A DNA stretch of 24,606 nt from DALYCO01 sp964535545 (GTDB lineage: Bacteria > Patescibacteriota > Minisyncoccia > Phycocordibacterales > UBA9973): assembly GCA_964535545.1 (NCBI GenBank), contig CAZHUT010000010.1, positions 1 through 24,606 on the forward strand, in the 5' to 3' direction. Position numbers and translations under genes: made by a program. Positions 15,302 through 22,311 of this stretch are shown one piece after another (positions within the stretch are counted from its first letter, which is position 1; each line of letters begins with the position of its first letter). Under the pieces are notes generated by a model. The model was not told the DNA's origin, made no database searches, and saw only the letters and a list, made by a program, of their open reading frames with translations.

Positions 15302-15354
15302 TATAAAATAATCCCACATTTAAATAACCAATCATTTCTCGATCAATTCGAGTG

Positions 15355-15552
15355 TCAATATATAAAATCTTTTGTAATCAATTCCCGAATAGTCAGAATA
15401 TACTCATGGTGTCCAATTGGCGTAAGTAGCTCACGATTCATTAAAACGTCCAACCATGGGTATATCTCCCCGACTTATTCTGGAATTCGATCACAACTGT
15501 ATTTTATCCAATTTCCCTTGAGCCTTGTTATTTTAATAACAGGCTCATTTTT
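15355..15552 (-). pseudogene. Possible short gene remnant with internal stop
   Basis: One minus-strand frame reads 25 codons (EPVIKITRLKGNWIKYSCD and on to RIPE), a TAA at 15477-15475, then 39 protein-like codons containing VGEIYPWLDVLMNRELLTPI and ending TKDFIY before TGA. No start codon or ribosome site precedes it; an ATG at 15441 would allow only 28 residues. I recognise no family. The plus-strand terminator hairpin overlaps its 5' part. Confidence 0.25.
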
Positions 15553-15554
15553 TT
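15520..15554 (+). terminator. Plus-strand intrinsic terminator
   Basis: GAGCCTTGTTATT faces AATAACAGGCTC (12 bp with one bulged T), followed by ATTTTTTT. It implies a plus-strand transcript from the AT-rich gap, although no plus-strand gene is recognised. Its tract meets that of the minus-strand terminator. Confidence 0.65.
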
Positions 15555-15588
15555 ATAAAAAAATAAGGGCAGCTTGTGAAAGCCGCCC
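15549..15588 (-). terminator. Terminator of the 78-aa gene
   Basis: On the minus strand GGGCGGCTT, loop TCAC, AAGCTGCCC (15588-15567), then TTATTTTTTTAT. The stem tolerates one mismatch. It lies 40 bases after the stop codon and faces the plus-strand terminator. Confidence 0.75.
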
Positions 15589-15626
15589 CGTTAAACCATT
15601 TAAAAGGCAAATAAAAAAAGAAAAAG

Positions 15627-15863
15627 TTAGTGACCCGGTTCTTCACCGAATATACTCATAAGGGTATTAAAGTAGTGGAACGCGTCCATCATGGTAGTTG
15701 GAATTTTGCGTTCTTTTTCAACTAATTCCACTTGGCCATGGCGGTACACTACCGAAGTATCCGATAGTTTTTGTTGTTCAGAAATAAGGTCAAGGTTTTC
15801 GTGTAAGTTTTGTGGGCTGATATGTTCAGAACCCCAAACTACATCAATAACATTTGGTAACAT
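15627..15863 (-). CDS. Uncharacterised 78-aa protein
   Basis: I do not recognise this small protein. It opens MLPNVIDVVWGSEHISPQNL, is acidic and polar, has no membrane segment, and ends NTLMSIFGEEPGH. It stands alone between its own promoter and terminator, which supports reality. It has an 86-base structured leader and no ribosome site (CAGTTTTT precedes the ATG), odd for this window, where genes are either leaderless or carry a Shine-Dalgarno. A role for the leader in controlling it is plausible. Confidence 0.6.
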   Translation of the reverse strand: MLPNVIDVVWGSEHISPQNLHENLDLISEQQKLSDTSVVYRHGQVELVEKERKIPTTMMDAFHYFNTLMSIFGEEPGH

Positions 15864-15895
15864 AAAAACTGATTTAGATTGAACAATATGAAATT

Positions 15896-15949
15896 AAAGA
15901 AAAGAACAACTCTGGTTGTTTTTCCGAGGAAAAACGAAGTTAGGTTGTT
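15896..15949 (-). ncRNA. Structured leader or short RNA with terminator-like hairpin
   Basis: From the predicted start site at 15949 the RNA reads AACAACC, hairpin GUUUUUCC/GGAAAAAC (15935-15918), a second AACAACC, and GUUGUU (15910-15905) followed by CUUUUCUUU. GUUGUU can pair with the near copy (AACAAC-CAGA-GUUGUU, terminator-like) or with the far copy at the RNA 5' end. The product is either a terminated RNA of about 55 nt or an attenuator for the 78-aa gene. Confidence 0.45.
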
Positions 15950-15955
15950 TGGAGT

Positions 15956-15984
15956 ATTATACTAGACGAATATAGAATCGTCAA
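15956..15984 (-). promoter_or_regulatory. Sigma-70-type promoter after argS
   Basis: TTGACG (15984-15979), a 17-base spacer and TATAAT (15961-15956) on the minus strand. The -35 begins at the base right after the argS stop. This is the best consensus promoter in the window. Confidence 0.8.
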
Positions 15985-17697
15985 CTACATCTTATGAGGC
16001 ACTGAGATGCCCAACAAAGACAAGCCATTTTTCATGGTTTGGGAGAATGCCTGGGAAATTGCCAGCTTATAGGGAGAAGCTGGATCTGTCTTATTCACGA
16101 TCTGGTGTTCGCCATAAAACGAGTTAAAGAGAGCTGCCAATTCAGTCAGATATGTGGCAATGTGATGCGGCTGGAGTGATTGATATGAACGCAAAACCAC
16201 TTCTGGAAAACGATAGAGATGCTTTTCAATATTTGTTGTATTCCAATCCTTAGGCAATGCCGCAATCGGTGACAAGCCCTCGGACTTCCCTTTTTCGAGA
16301 ACGGCATTTGCGCGGACAGTCGTGTACTGAAGGTATGGACCTGAGTCGCCATCAAATGAAATGGATTTTTCAAAATCGTAAATAATATCTCCGCCGAGCG
16401 ACTGCTTCAAGATAGAATACTTAAGTGCAGCAACGCCAACCTGTGACGCAATCAAATCTCGTTCACTGTCTGCAAGTTCGCGATCAGCCATTTTTTCATA
16501 GACAACATCACGGGCATCTTTCATGAGAGACTCTCCGGTGACAACGTTTCCTTTTCGGGAACTCATCTTGCCTGAAGCAAAACGCATCATGCCGTGCGTC
16601 AGATGCTGCATGCGTGATTCGAGTTCTGGATGGATGAGTGAAATAGCTTTCTGTACCACTTTCATATATTCACCCTGCTCAATAGCAGTCACAACAATAG
16701 AAAGATCGAGTTCAGGCTCTTTCTCAAACTTCTTTATAGTCAGGCCAATTTCTTTTGTTTCATATGTCGGCAAGCCCTGAGACGTAATGAATACGCGGGT
16801 GTGCAGCTTCGGATCATATTCCTCGGCGTGGAAAACGATTGTCTTGTCTGATTCCTGAAATACTTTGCCGATATTGTCTTTTACGATCTGTGTGCCGAGC
16901 GGCGCCATTTCACTTTCGAAGAAATAGTGATTGAACTTTGTACCGAGTGTTTTGTAAATTTCTTCGAATGCTTCAAGCGTCATTGCTCTGCCCCATTCAT
17001 AGATTTCATTGATGGCGGGATCGCTCTTTTCGTAGACTTTCTTGTTGATGATATCGATCTCGTGTTTGTTGTTCGGATCGCTTTCGTATGCATACGAACC
17101 GGCTGCATAGCATGTACCGATGTATTCTGCCTGCGCCTGTGCCGGAAGCGTCGTATCACCTTTGCCCTTTTTGAGCATGACCCAGATGGCCTTTGCCACA
17201 TGCAAGCCGACATCGCCCTGATAGTTTGCGCGAACTACAAATGCGCCAGACGCAGCAAAAATGCGCGCAACGGATTCGCCGATTGCATTCGTCATTAAAT
17301 GACCGATGTGAAATGGCTTGAATGGATTCGGATCCGTATATTCGATCATGACTGTCTTTCCAGCTGCCGTCGGACTATTACCCCAATCGTTTCCTTCCAT
17401 GGCAATTTCAGCCAGTGAATGAGTAAAGAAGTTTTTAGTCAGACGGAAATTGATAAATCCCGGTCCGGCAATTTCAATCGATTCAATTTCTGAAAGCTTG
17501 TCTTTTGAGAGTTCAGCAACCAGCATCTCGGCGACTTCGCGCGGATTCTTGCCCAGATGCTTTGAAACGGCCAAAGCAATATTGGTTGAATAATCACCAT
17601 TCTTGAGATCGGCTGGATGCTCAATAGTAACAGCCTTGGCTTCAATGCCAAGGGTGGTGAGGGCTGCTTTAATATATGCTTCTAGGTGCTCAGTCAT
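15985..17697 (-). CDS. argS: Arginyl-tRNA synthetase
   Basis: The 570-aa class I enzyme charges tRNA-Arg. The N-terminal additional domain (1-100) recognises the tRNA D-loop; IEYTDPNPFKPFHIGHL (118-134) contains HIGH at 130-133, the KMSKS counterpart is KMSSRK (377-382) within SGKMSSRKGNVVTGESL, and the DALR anticodon-binding domain follows (from about 455, with YHIA/LYRF-type helices) to the C-terminal SLLGISVPHKM. Length is normal. It starts three bases after the dut stop, with only a weak purine stretch (AAGAAATAAG) before the ATG, and is probably co-transcribed with dut. Confidence 0.96.
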   Translation of the reverse strand: MTEHLEAYIKAALTTLGIEAKAVTIEHPADLKNGDYSTNIALAVSKHLGKNPREVAEMLVAELSKDKLSEIESIEIAGPGFINFRLTKNFFTHSLAEIAMEGNDWGNSPTAAGKTVMIEYTDPNPFKPFHIGHLMTNAIGESVARIFAASGAFVVRANYQGDVGLHVAKAIWVMLKKGKGDTTLPAQAQAEYIGTCYAAGSYAYESDPNNKHEIDIINKKVYEKSDPAINEIYEWGRAMTLEAFEEIYKTLGTKFNHYFFESEMAPLGTQIVKDNIGKVFQESDKTIVFHAEEYDPKLHTRVFITSQGLPTYETKEIGLTIKKFEKEPELDLSIVVTAIEQGEYMKVVQKAISLIHPELESRMQHLTHGMMRFASGKMSSRKGNVVTGESLMKDARDVVYEKMADRELADSERDLIASQVGVAALKYSILKQSLGGDIIYDFEKSISFDGDSGPYLQYTTVRANAVLEKGKSEGLSPIAALPKDWNTTNIEKHLYRFPEVVLRSYQSLQPHHIATYLTELAALFNSFYGEHQIVNKTDPASPYKLAISQAFSQTMKNGLSLLGISVPHKM

Positions 17698-17700
17698 CGC

Positions 17701-18123
17701 TTATTTCTTGCCCGTTGAACCAAAACCGGCTTCGCCGCGGGCTGATTCACTTAATGTATCAGTTTCTTCAATTTCTGCAATGACAACAGGGAAAATGATC
17801 AGCTGCGAGACCTTGTCGCCTTTTTCAATCGTGTATGGTTCAGAACCCAAATTTACCAGATGTGTATTATATTCACCGCGATATCCGGCATCAAAAACAC
17901 CGCCCATAGTATGCAAACCGGCTTTAGAAATACTTGATTTGTCCTTCACGGTCGCTGCGTAGCCATGGGGAAACTCCAACGCAAAGCCGTGCCACAAACG
18001 AACATGCTCGCCCGGCTTGATCGTCACTGTTTCCATAGCATACATATCCAAACCGACATCGCCCGGCAGCGCGTACTTTGGCAAAACAGCATCAGGTTTT
18101 AATCGCTTCATTTTAAGCTTCAT
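17701..18123 (-). CDS. dut: dUTP diphosphatase (trimeric dUTPase)
   Basis: The 140-aa protein hydrolyses dUTP to dUMP and PPi, keeping uracil out of DNA and supplying the dTMP route. All five motifs are readable: PGDVGLDMYA (20-29), KDKSSISKAGL (60-70, in place of the more common GRSGL form), GVFDAGYRGEYN (75-86, with catalytic Asp), KGDKVSQLII (101-110) and the C-terminal arm ARGEAGFGSTG (128-138). The KDKSS version of motif 2 is less usual but keeps the Ser. An extended -10 nine bases before the ATG suggests its own start after the upstream terminator. Thymidylate kinase is encoded nearby (20499-21179). Confidence 0.95.
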   Translation of the reverse strand: MKLKMKRLKPDAVLPKYALPGDVGLDMYAMETVTIKPGEHVRLWHGFALEFPHGYAATVKDKSSISKAGLHTMGGVFDAGYRGEYNTHLVNLGSEPYTIEKGDKVSQLIIFPVVIAEIEETDTLSESARGEAGFGSTGKK

Positions 18124-18132
18124 CGTGATTGC

Positions 18133-18141
18133 ATTGTAACA
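18133..18141 (-). promoter_or_regulatory. Extended -10 promoter of dut-argS
   Basis: TGTTACAAT (TGn-TACAAT) on the minus strand ends nine bases before the dut ATG and follows the terminator at 18160-18183. No ribosome site lies between. Confidence 0.55.
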
Positions 18142-18152
18142 GAAATCGGCAA

Positions 18153-18183
18153 GAAAAAAACTCCCGGGAACATAGTCGGGAGT
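18153..18183 (-). terminator. Intrinsic terminator after the PfkB-type kinase
   Basis: ACTCCCG faces CGGGAGT on the minus strand (18183-18160), loop ACTATGTTCC, then TTTTTTTC. It lies 12 bases after the kinase stop and separates it from dut. Confidence 0.85.
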
Positions 18184-18195
18184 AGCTCAGTTAAT

Positions 18196-19050
18196 TTAGA
18201 TTTTATACGTCTGTCCGCCTTTCTTTGCCACACAGAGCGCGCCAAGTTTTGAGCCGAGGTTCATGGCTTCGGTAATTAATTTTCCAGAAAGCAGGCCATG
18301 AATCAAGCCGGCGCGATAGGCATCACCGGCACCGATCGGATCAATAACCTTTTTTGCTTTCTTCGCTGGAATAAAAACTACGGCACCTTGCATTCGCAAT
18401 TCACTTCCCTTTTCCGCTTTGGTAATAATGAAATACTTCAAGCCGGCAGCCCATAGCTTCTTGTCTGTAAAACCAAGTTTCTTTTTTAGAAATGCCGCTT
18501 CTGGCTCGTTCAAGACTAGAATGTCCGCATACCGAATCGCTTCAGTGAACATTTTTACACTAAACGTTGTGGCAAGTGACTGTCCAGGATCGAAGATAAC
18601 CAGCGCTTCTTTGTTGCCATGCTTGCGAAATTCTTTCATGTCGCGAAGAATGCTCTTACCTATGCCAGGAGAAAATACGCCGATGCCAATATTTTTCCAG
18701 TCGCCTTTTTTTAACAATTTAGAAATGGGGTACGCGTCCAGATTTGCGTGATAACTCTCGCCAGAAAAATTGCCGGTGAACAATCCGTGGGGATTGGTTG
18801 CGCCACGGAAGGCAGCAGTCTTGCCATTCTTTATTATGGCAACCCGATTCTCAATCTTTCTGGTTTTTAAATGTTTTGCGTATACAGTAAAATCCTTGCC
18901 CGCAATTGAAGCGAGAATCGGCTTTTCTTTTAGTAGTGAGAGGCCGTACGAAATGTTAGCGGAAGTACCGCCGAAGAATGTTTCATTTTCGACGACGTCA
19001 TACACGACGGCACCAACGAGCAAGATTTTAGATTTTTTATTTACTAGCAT
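18196..19050 (-). CDS. PfkB/ribokinase-family kinase, probable nucleoside (adenosine) kinase
   Basis: The 284-aa protein has the PfkB fold: KILLVGAVVYDVV (8-20), the substrate motif ENETFFGGTSANISYGLSLL (21-40), VLNEPEAAFL (179-188) and the ATP-site signature DPIGAGDAYRAG (237-248) with catalytic base D243. Length fits small archaeal and CPR members of the group. PfkB enzymes phosphorylate sugars or nucleosides. Adenosine is suggested because ahcY, which makes adenosine, lies just upstream; removing adenosine pulls the reversible ahcY reaction forward. The sequence alone does not prove substrate. The ATG may be leaderless: AATAAT ends eight bases upstream. A terminator follows. Confidence 0.85.
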   Translation of the reverse strand: MLVNKKSKILLVGAVVYDVVENETFFGGTSANISYGLSLLKEKPILASIAGKDFTVYAKHLKTRKIENRVAIIKNGKTAAFRGATNPHGLFTGNFSGESYHANLDAYPISKLLKKGDWKNIGIGVFSPGIGKSILRDMKEFRKHGNKEALVIFDPGQSLATTFSVKMFTEAIRYADILVLNEPEAAFLKKKLGFTDKKLWAAGLKYFIITKAEKGSELRMQGAVVFIPAKKAKKVIDPIGAGDAYRAGLIHGLLSGKLITEAMNLGSKLGALCVAKKGGQTYKI

Positions 19051-19237
19051 AAGTCTAAATTATTTACCGCTAATGGAACTAAGCAGCTCATGGCGCGAAG
19101 GTGTGCTCTTTCTCGCGGAGCAACGCGGAGTGAGAAAAGTACACCGGCAGCGCTCTCCGAGGACGATAATCCTAATTCGGTCTCGCCTGGCAGAGTACTT
19201 CAACAGTATCACGCGGCTCGACACGAATTGACTACCG
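19051..19237. other. Structured intergenic element between ahcY and the kinase (candidate ncRNA or repeat)
   Basis: This spacer has four successive inverted repeats: A, GGTGT...ACACC with CTCTTTCTC/GAGAAAAG inside (19100-19145); B, CAGCG/CGCCTG with AGGA/TCCT inside (19146-19191); C, GATACT/AGTACTC (19193-19210); D, CGAATTGAC-TACC-GTCAATTCG (19224-19245), which covers the ahcY stop. None is followed by a U-tract on either strand. The segment is visibly more GC-rich than neighbouring gaps. A 52-aa plus-strand frame (19073-19231) exists but is Arg-rich and unlikely. Confidence 0.5.
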
Positions 19238-20494
19238 TCAATTCGTTCCCTCTTCCCAACTGTTCAAATACGCTTCCTGTTCTTTTGTCAGTGAATCTAT
19301 TGAAATACCGAGTGCTTTCAATTTCAATTCAGCAATTTTTTCGTCGAGCACTTTTGGAAGCGTGTGCACATCAGGTGAAAGTTTCTTGCCGTACTTGAAA
19401 ATATATTCAGCTGCCATTGCCTGGTTGGCAAAACTCATATCCATGACGCTTGAAGGATGGCCTTCGGCACTGCCGAGGTTTACCAGTCGGCCTTCGGCAA
19501 GGACGCAAATTTTCTTGTTACCCAAATCATATTCTTCCGCATTCGGACGGACAACTACAACTTTCTTCGAAAGTTTTTTGAGTGCCTTCAGATTGATTTC
19601 AATATCAAAGTGTCCCGAATTTGAAATAATGCAACCATCTTTCATCTTTTTGAAATGCATTTCATCGAGCACATGCTTGTTGCCAGTCACTGTACAGATA
19701 AAGTCTGCGTAGCCGACTGCTTTGCTCATAGGCATTATTTCAAAACCTTCCATCGTTGCTTCAAGCGCTTTGAGTGGATCAACTTCGGTAACAATAACAT
19801 GGGCACCCATGCCGCGAGCTCGCATTGCCAAACCCTTTCCGCACCAACCGTAGCCGGCAACGACAAATGTCTGTCCTGCAATCAATTTGTTGGTTGCGCG
19901 GATGATACCGTCAATCGTAGACTGGCCTGTGCCGTAGCGATTATCGAACATATGCTTGGTTTTTGATTCATTCACCCCAATCACAGGAAAGACCAACGCT
20001 TTTTTTGCTGCGAGTGCTTTCAAACGAACAACGCCAGTTGTTGATTCTTCTGTACTACCGTAAATTTCTTTGAGCTGCCCTTTTCGATTCTTATGCAATT
20101 CAGAAACAAGATCTGCGCCGTCGTCCATAACAATATTTGGTTTTACATCAAGTACGGCATTGATGTGACTGAAATATGTTTTTGAATCTTCGCCGCGGAT
20201 AGCGTAGACATGCATGCCGTAATCTTTCACCAACGAAGCAGCCACATCATCCTGAGTAGAAAGCGGGTTTGAGGCGCAGAGATACACGTCAGCGCCAGCT
20301 TCTTTGAGCGCAATTGCGAGATTCGCTGTTTCCGCCGTCACGTGCAAGCAAGCTGCAAGACGAACACCTTTGAGCGCTTTCTTTTTCTTGAAGTCATTGG
20401 CAATGATGCCGAGTACTGGCATATCCTTTGCCGCCCACGCAATTTTTGCCTTTCCTGATTTTGCCAAACCGATGTCTTTGATGTCGTATGTCAT
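19238..20494 (-). CDS. ahcY: Adenosylhomocysteinase (SAH hydrolase)
   Basis: The 418-aa enzyme splits S-adenosylhomocysteine, the product of methyl transfer, into homocysteine and adenosine with bound NAD. Visible marks: ACLHVTAETANLAIALKEAGA (48-68), the substrate-domain DDGADLVSELH (124-134), GSTEESTTGVVRL (146-158), VNESKTKHMFDNRYGTGQS (174-192), NAD site VVAGYGWCGKG (211-221), and HPSSVMDMSFANQ (358-370). The C-terminus (LTKEQEAYLNSW) is that of the shorter bacterial/archaeal form that lacks the extended tail with KPxxYRY. It starts four bases after the tmk stop. The kinase downstream and a methyltransferase upstream fit a methyl-cycle cluster. Confidence 0.96.
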   Translation of the reverse strand: MTYDIKDIGLAKSGKAKIAWAAKDMPVLGIIANDFKKKKALKGVRLAACLHVTAETANLAIALKEAGADVYLCASNPLSTQDDVAASLVKDYGMHVYAIRGEDSKTYFSHINAVLDVKPNIVMDDGADLVSELHKNRKGQLKEIYGSTEESTTGVVRLKALAAKKALVFPVIGVNESKTKHMFDNRYGTGQSTIDGIIRATNKLIAGQTFVVAGYGWCGKGLAMRARGMGAHVIVTEVDPLKALEATMEGFEIMPMSKAVGYADFICTVTGNKHVLDEMHFKKMKDGCIISNSGHFDIEINLKALKKLSKKVVVVRPNAEEYDLGNKKICVLAEGRLVNLGSAEGHPSSVMDMSFANQAMAAEYIFKYGKKLSPDVHTLPKVLDEKIAELKLKALGISIDSLTKEQEAYLNSWEEGTN

Positions 20495-20498
20495 ACCA

Positions 20499-21179
20499 TT
20501 ACTTTACCTGCTTATAAACCATCTCATGGATTGCTTCCCGCGAAAGTATTTCCCCTTTCGGAGCGCAGTCAATTTTCACAAAGTTATTCAGTTCTTTGAT
20601 GAGCTTCATCGCGCTGTTGCGAGCATTCTCCAGGTGGACAGGATCGGTCTCATGTACATCCCTCTTATTTTTCTTGTAATCTCGCTTCACATTCTTGTCG
20701 CGTTCCTGCATTAATTTCTGCGACACTGCGAGCGGCACTGAAAGATACACGACAATATCTGGTCGAGGAATTTTAAATACTTCATATTCCATCTGATCCA
20801 GCCATTTAAGGAAATCTTTTCTCTTCTTCGCGTCGGTAATTTTTCCTCCCTGATGAATCTGGTTGGCCGAAACATAGCGGTTAGCCAAAACGGTGTATCC
20901 CTTGTCGAGCCATTCCTTGATCTGTTTTGATGATTCCCAACGATCCGCCGCATAGAGTACCGAAGCGATTTTCGGATGCAAATGTGAGAAATTGTAATAC
21001 TGTTCGGTCAAACAGTGGCCAATGAATTTTCCGAAGAAATTTTTTTCATATTCCGGAAAGTCTACGACTTTCACCGTTACGCCTTCTTTCTTAAGACGCT
21101 TTTCAAGCAATGCCACCTGAGTCGCCTTGCCGCTGCCGTCTGTTCCGTCTATGACGATGAATCTTCCTTTCTTTTTCAT
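20499..21179 (-). CDS. tmk: Thymidylate kinase (dTMP kinase)
   Basis: The enzyme phosphorylates dTMP to dTDP. P-loop GTDGSGKATQ follows FIVID near the N-terminus; YAADRWES holds the DR(W/H) motif and ANRYVSANQ the TMP-binding Arg-Tyr. After VYLSVPL there is a Lys/Arg-rich lid (RDKNVKRDYKKNKRD). The frame also offers a TTG two codons upstream (21185), but ATG at 21179 gives the usual MKKKGRFIVIDGTDG opening, so I use it; 226 aa. It follows the DUF1361 gene by seven bases (one base if TTG is used) and precedes ahcY. With dut it secures dTTP supply. Confidence 0.93.
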   Translation of the reverse strand: MKKKGRFIVIDGTDGSGKATQVALLEKRLKKEGVTVKVVDFPEYEKNFFGKFIGHCLTEQYYNFSHLHPKIASVLYAADRWESSKQIKEWLDKGYTVLANRYVSANQIHQGGKITDAKKRKDFLKWLDQMEYEVFKIPRPDIVVYLSVPLAVSQKLMQERDKNVKRDYKKNKRDVHETDPVHLENARNSAMKLIKELNNFVKIDCAPKGEILSREAIHEMVYKQVK

Positions 21180-21186
21180 ACGCAAA

Positions 21187-21831
21187 CTATGCTCTGCTTG
21201 AACGCCATGCGACGTACGAAATTAGTAAAAAGGCAAAAAAGATGAGCGTAAATGGCACTACGTCTTTATGTTGTTCAGTTTGGGCAACTATCTGCCAGAT
21301 ATCATTAGACAGGACACGTGGGTTAACAAAAATATCCCAACTGTTCCAGCGTAGGAAACGGCCAATATAGATACCGAAGCTAGTGCAGAGCAAAAGCACT
21401 GCAATAATCACCCTTGTAACTGTGACACTCCATCGTTTGAGCAACAATACCTCAATCTCCATAAGTGAATAGAACATTGCGAACATACCGAGTGTTGCCG
21501 CTGAAAAGAACATGAGGATGTTGTACCAAATCGGCAATGTCGCACCCGCCCGCAGGTGAATGAAATCAGTGAGAAGGTATGGAGCATTTGGAAACAGCGC
21601 TAACCAGACAAGACCAGCAAAAACAAGTACGAAACCAAATACTCGTGGTCGCCCCAAATACCACAACATAAAGGAACTTACTGCGAGCGGCAAGAGAGCT
21701 AGAATCATGTTCCAGGTCAGGTATAGGTCCATAATTTGCCCCGTCATAGCTACTCGGCCGACGTTAAGAGCAACAGCCAAACCAGCCAAGATAGCCAGCG
21801 GCTTAAATGCAGTATGTTTGAAGAAAGACAT
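21187..21831 (-). CDS. DUF1361 family membrane protein
   Basis: The 214-aa protein is an integral membrane protein with about six hydrophobic segments (for example 10-27, 39-57, 62-82, 103-125, 137-155 and 188-208). The segment LVWLALFPNAPYLLTDFIHL (74-93) and, later, YIGRFLRWNSWDIFVNP (155-171) are the hallmarks of DUF1361. The function of the family is unknown. It begins a transcription unit: the only complete -35/-10 promoter with a leaderless start in this window stands directly before it. tmk follows by seven bases, although no shared function is evident. Confidence 0.88.
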   Translation of the reverse strand: MSFFKHTAFKPLAILAGLAVALNVGRVAMTGQIMDLYLTWNMILALLPLAVSSFMLWYLGRPRVFGFVLVFAGLVWLALFPNAPYLLTDFIHLRAGATLPIWYNILMFFSAATLGMFAMFYSLMEIEVLLLKRWSVTVTRVIIAVLLLCTSFGIYIGRFLRWNSWDIFVNPRVLSNDIWQIVAQTEQHKDVVPFTLIFFAFLLISYVAWRSSRA

Positions 21832-21837
21832 GCACCT

Positions 21838-21866
21838 ATCTTAGCGAGTTACGGGACGAGAGTCAA
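21838..21866 (-). promoter_or_regulatory. Promoter of DUF1361-tmk-ahcY with start site on the ATG
   Basis: TTGACT (21866-21861), a 17-base spacer, TAAGAT (21843-21838), then AGGTGC and the ATG at 21831. The +1 position falls on the A of ATG. The -35 abuts the hairpin that ends the NUDIX gene. Confidence 0.75.
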
Positions 21867-21884
21867 AAGAGCCCTATTGCTCTT
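21861..21884 (-). terminator. Short terminator hairpin after the NUDIX gene
   Basis: AAGAGC-AATAGG-GCTCTT on the minus strand (21884-21867) overlaps the NUDIX stop and is followed only by TTGACT, which is the -35 of the next promoter. The U-tract is short, so termination may be partial. Confidence 0.45.
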
Positions 21885-22311
21885 CATGAGGGATAAATTT
21901 CTTGTTTATTTTATAGGCTTCAATCCCTGCTGCCGTTTTTGGAAACAGCGGGCTTGGCAAATTGTCCAGAGTAAACCAATTCCACTTCTCGCATTTGTCC
22001 GGTTCACATACTCTGGCTTCCCCGCTTTTCCAGTCGGCAACAAAAGTCAGGTTTACAAAATGCTTTGGCATGTGTTCGAGCTCGTCAGCAAGGGCGTTGA
22101 AGCGGATGTTTTCGATTTCGATTCCGGTTTCTTCTATCACTTCCCGATGCAGGTTCTGCAGCAACGTTTCTCCATACTCCAGCTTCCCTCCCGGAAACGA
22201 CCAAGACCCTGCGCCGTGCGACCCTTTGCGCTTGCCAAGCAAAATCTTGCCATCCTTCCAGACCATGACACCAGTGCCAATTTTTGGGTAGATGTTTTCG
22301 TAGTTATCCAT
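21874..22311 (-). CDS. NUDIX hydrolase (MutT-like)
   Basis: The 145-aa protein has a perfect Nudix box, GX5EX7REUXEEXGU, at about 42-64 (GKLEYGE, seven residues, then REVIEETGI), the metal and diphosphate site. The rest (GTGVMVWKDGKILLGKRKG at 12-30, FPGGKLEYGE, and WNWFTLDNLP near 110) fits small MutT/ADP-ribose-type enzymes that remove nucleotide diphosphate linkages; substrate cannot be assigned. The open frame runs to 22434, but MDNYENIYPK at 22311 is chosen because it starts the domain and overlaps the end of the CYTH gene by eight bases, a coupling overlap. It is the last gene of the glyA-side unit. Confidence 0.9.
   Translation of the reverse strand: MDNYENIYPKIGTGVMVWKDGKILLGKRKGSHGAGSWSFPGGKLEYGETLLQNLHREVIEETGIEIENIRFNALADELEHMPKHFVNLTFVADWKSGEARVCEPDKCEKWNWFTLDNLPSPLFPKTAAGIEAYKINKKFIPHEEQ

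Larger units (their letters stand above)
15139..15626. other. AT-rich gap with regulatory elements, no confident gene
   Basis: This stretch of almost 500 bases holds the ileS promoter, the direct repeats, two matching AT palindromes, a DnaA-box-like TTTTCCACA (15258-15266, one mismatch to TTATCCACA), a possible gene remnant on the minus strand and two terminators whose U-tracts face each other. A plus-strand open frame (15278-15661) runs through the plus-strand terminator and has no protein-like character, so I do not call it. A candidate plus-strand -10 is TATTAT at 15281. Confidence 0.5.

Noticed and set aside
15278..15661. 127-aa plus-strand open frame
   Set aside because: It passes through a strong plus-strand terminator, overlaps the 78-aa gene and its terminator, and shows no domain character.
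19073..19231. 52-aa plus-strand frame in the hairpin-rich spacer
   Set aside because: Arg-rich, no ribosome site or promoter, and antisense to a region better explained by secondary structure.
19224..19245. CGAATTGAC inverted repeat as a terminator of ahcY
   Set aside because: No U-tract follows on either strand, and it spans the stop codon; kept only as part of the structured spacer.
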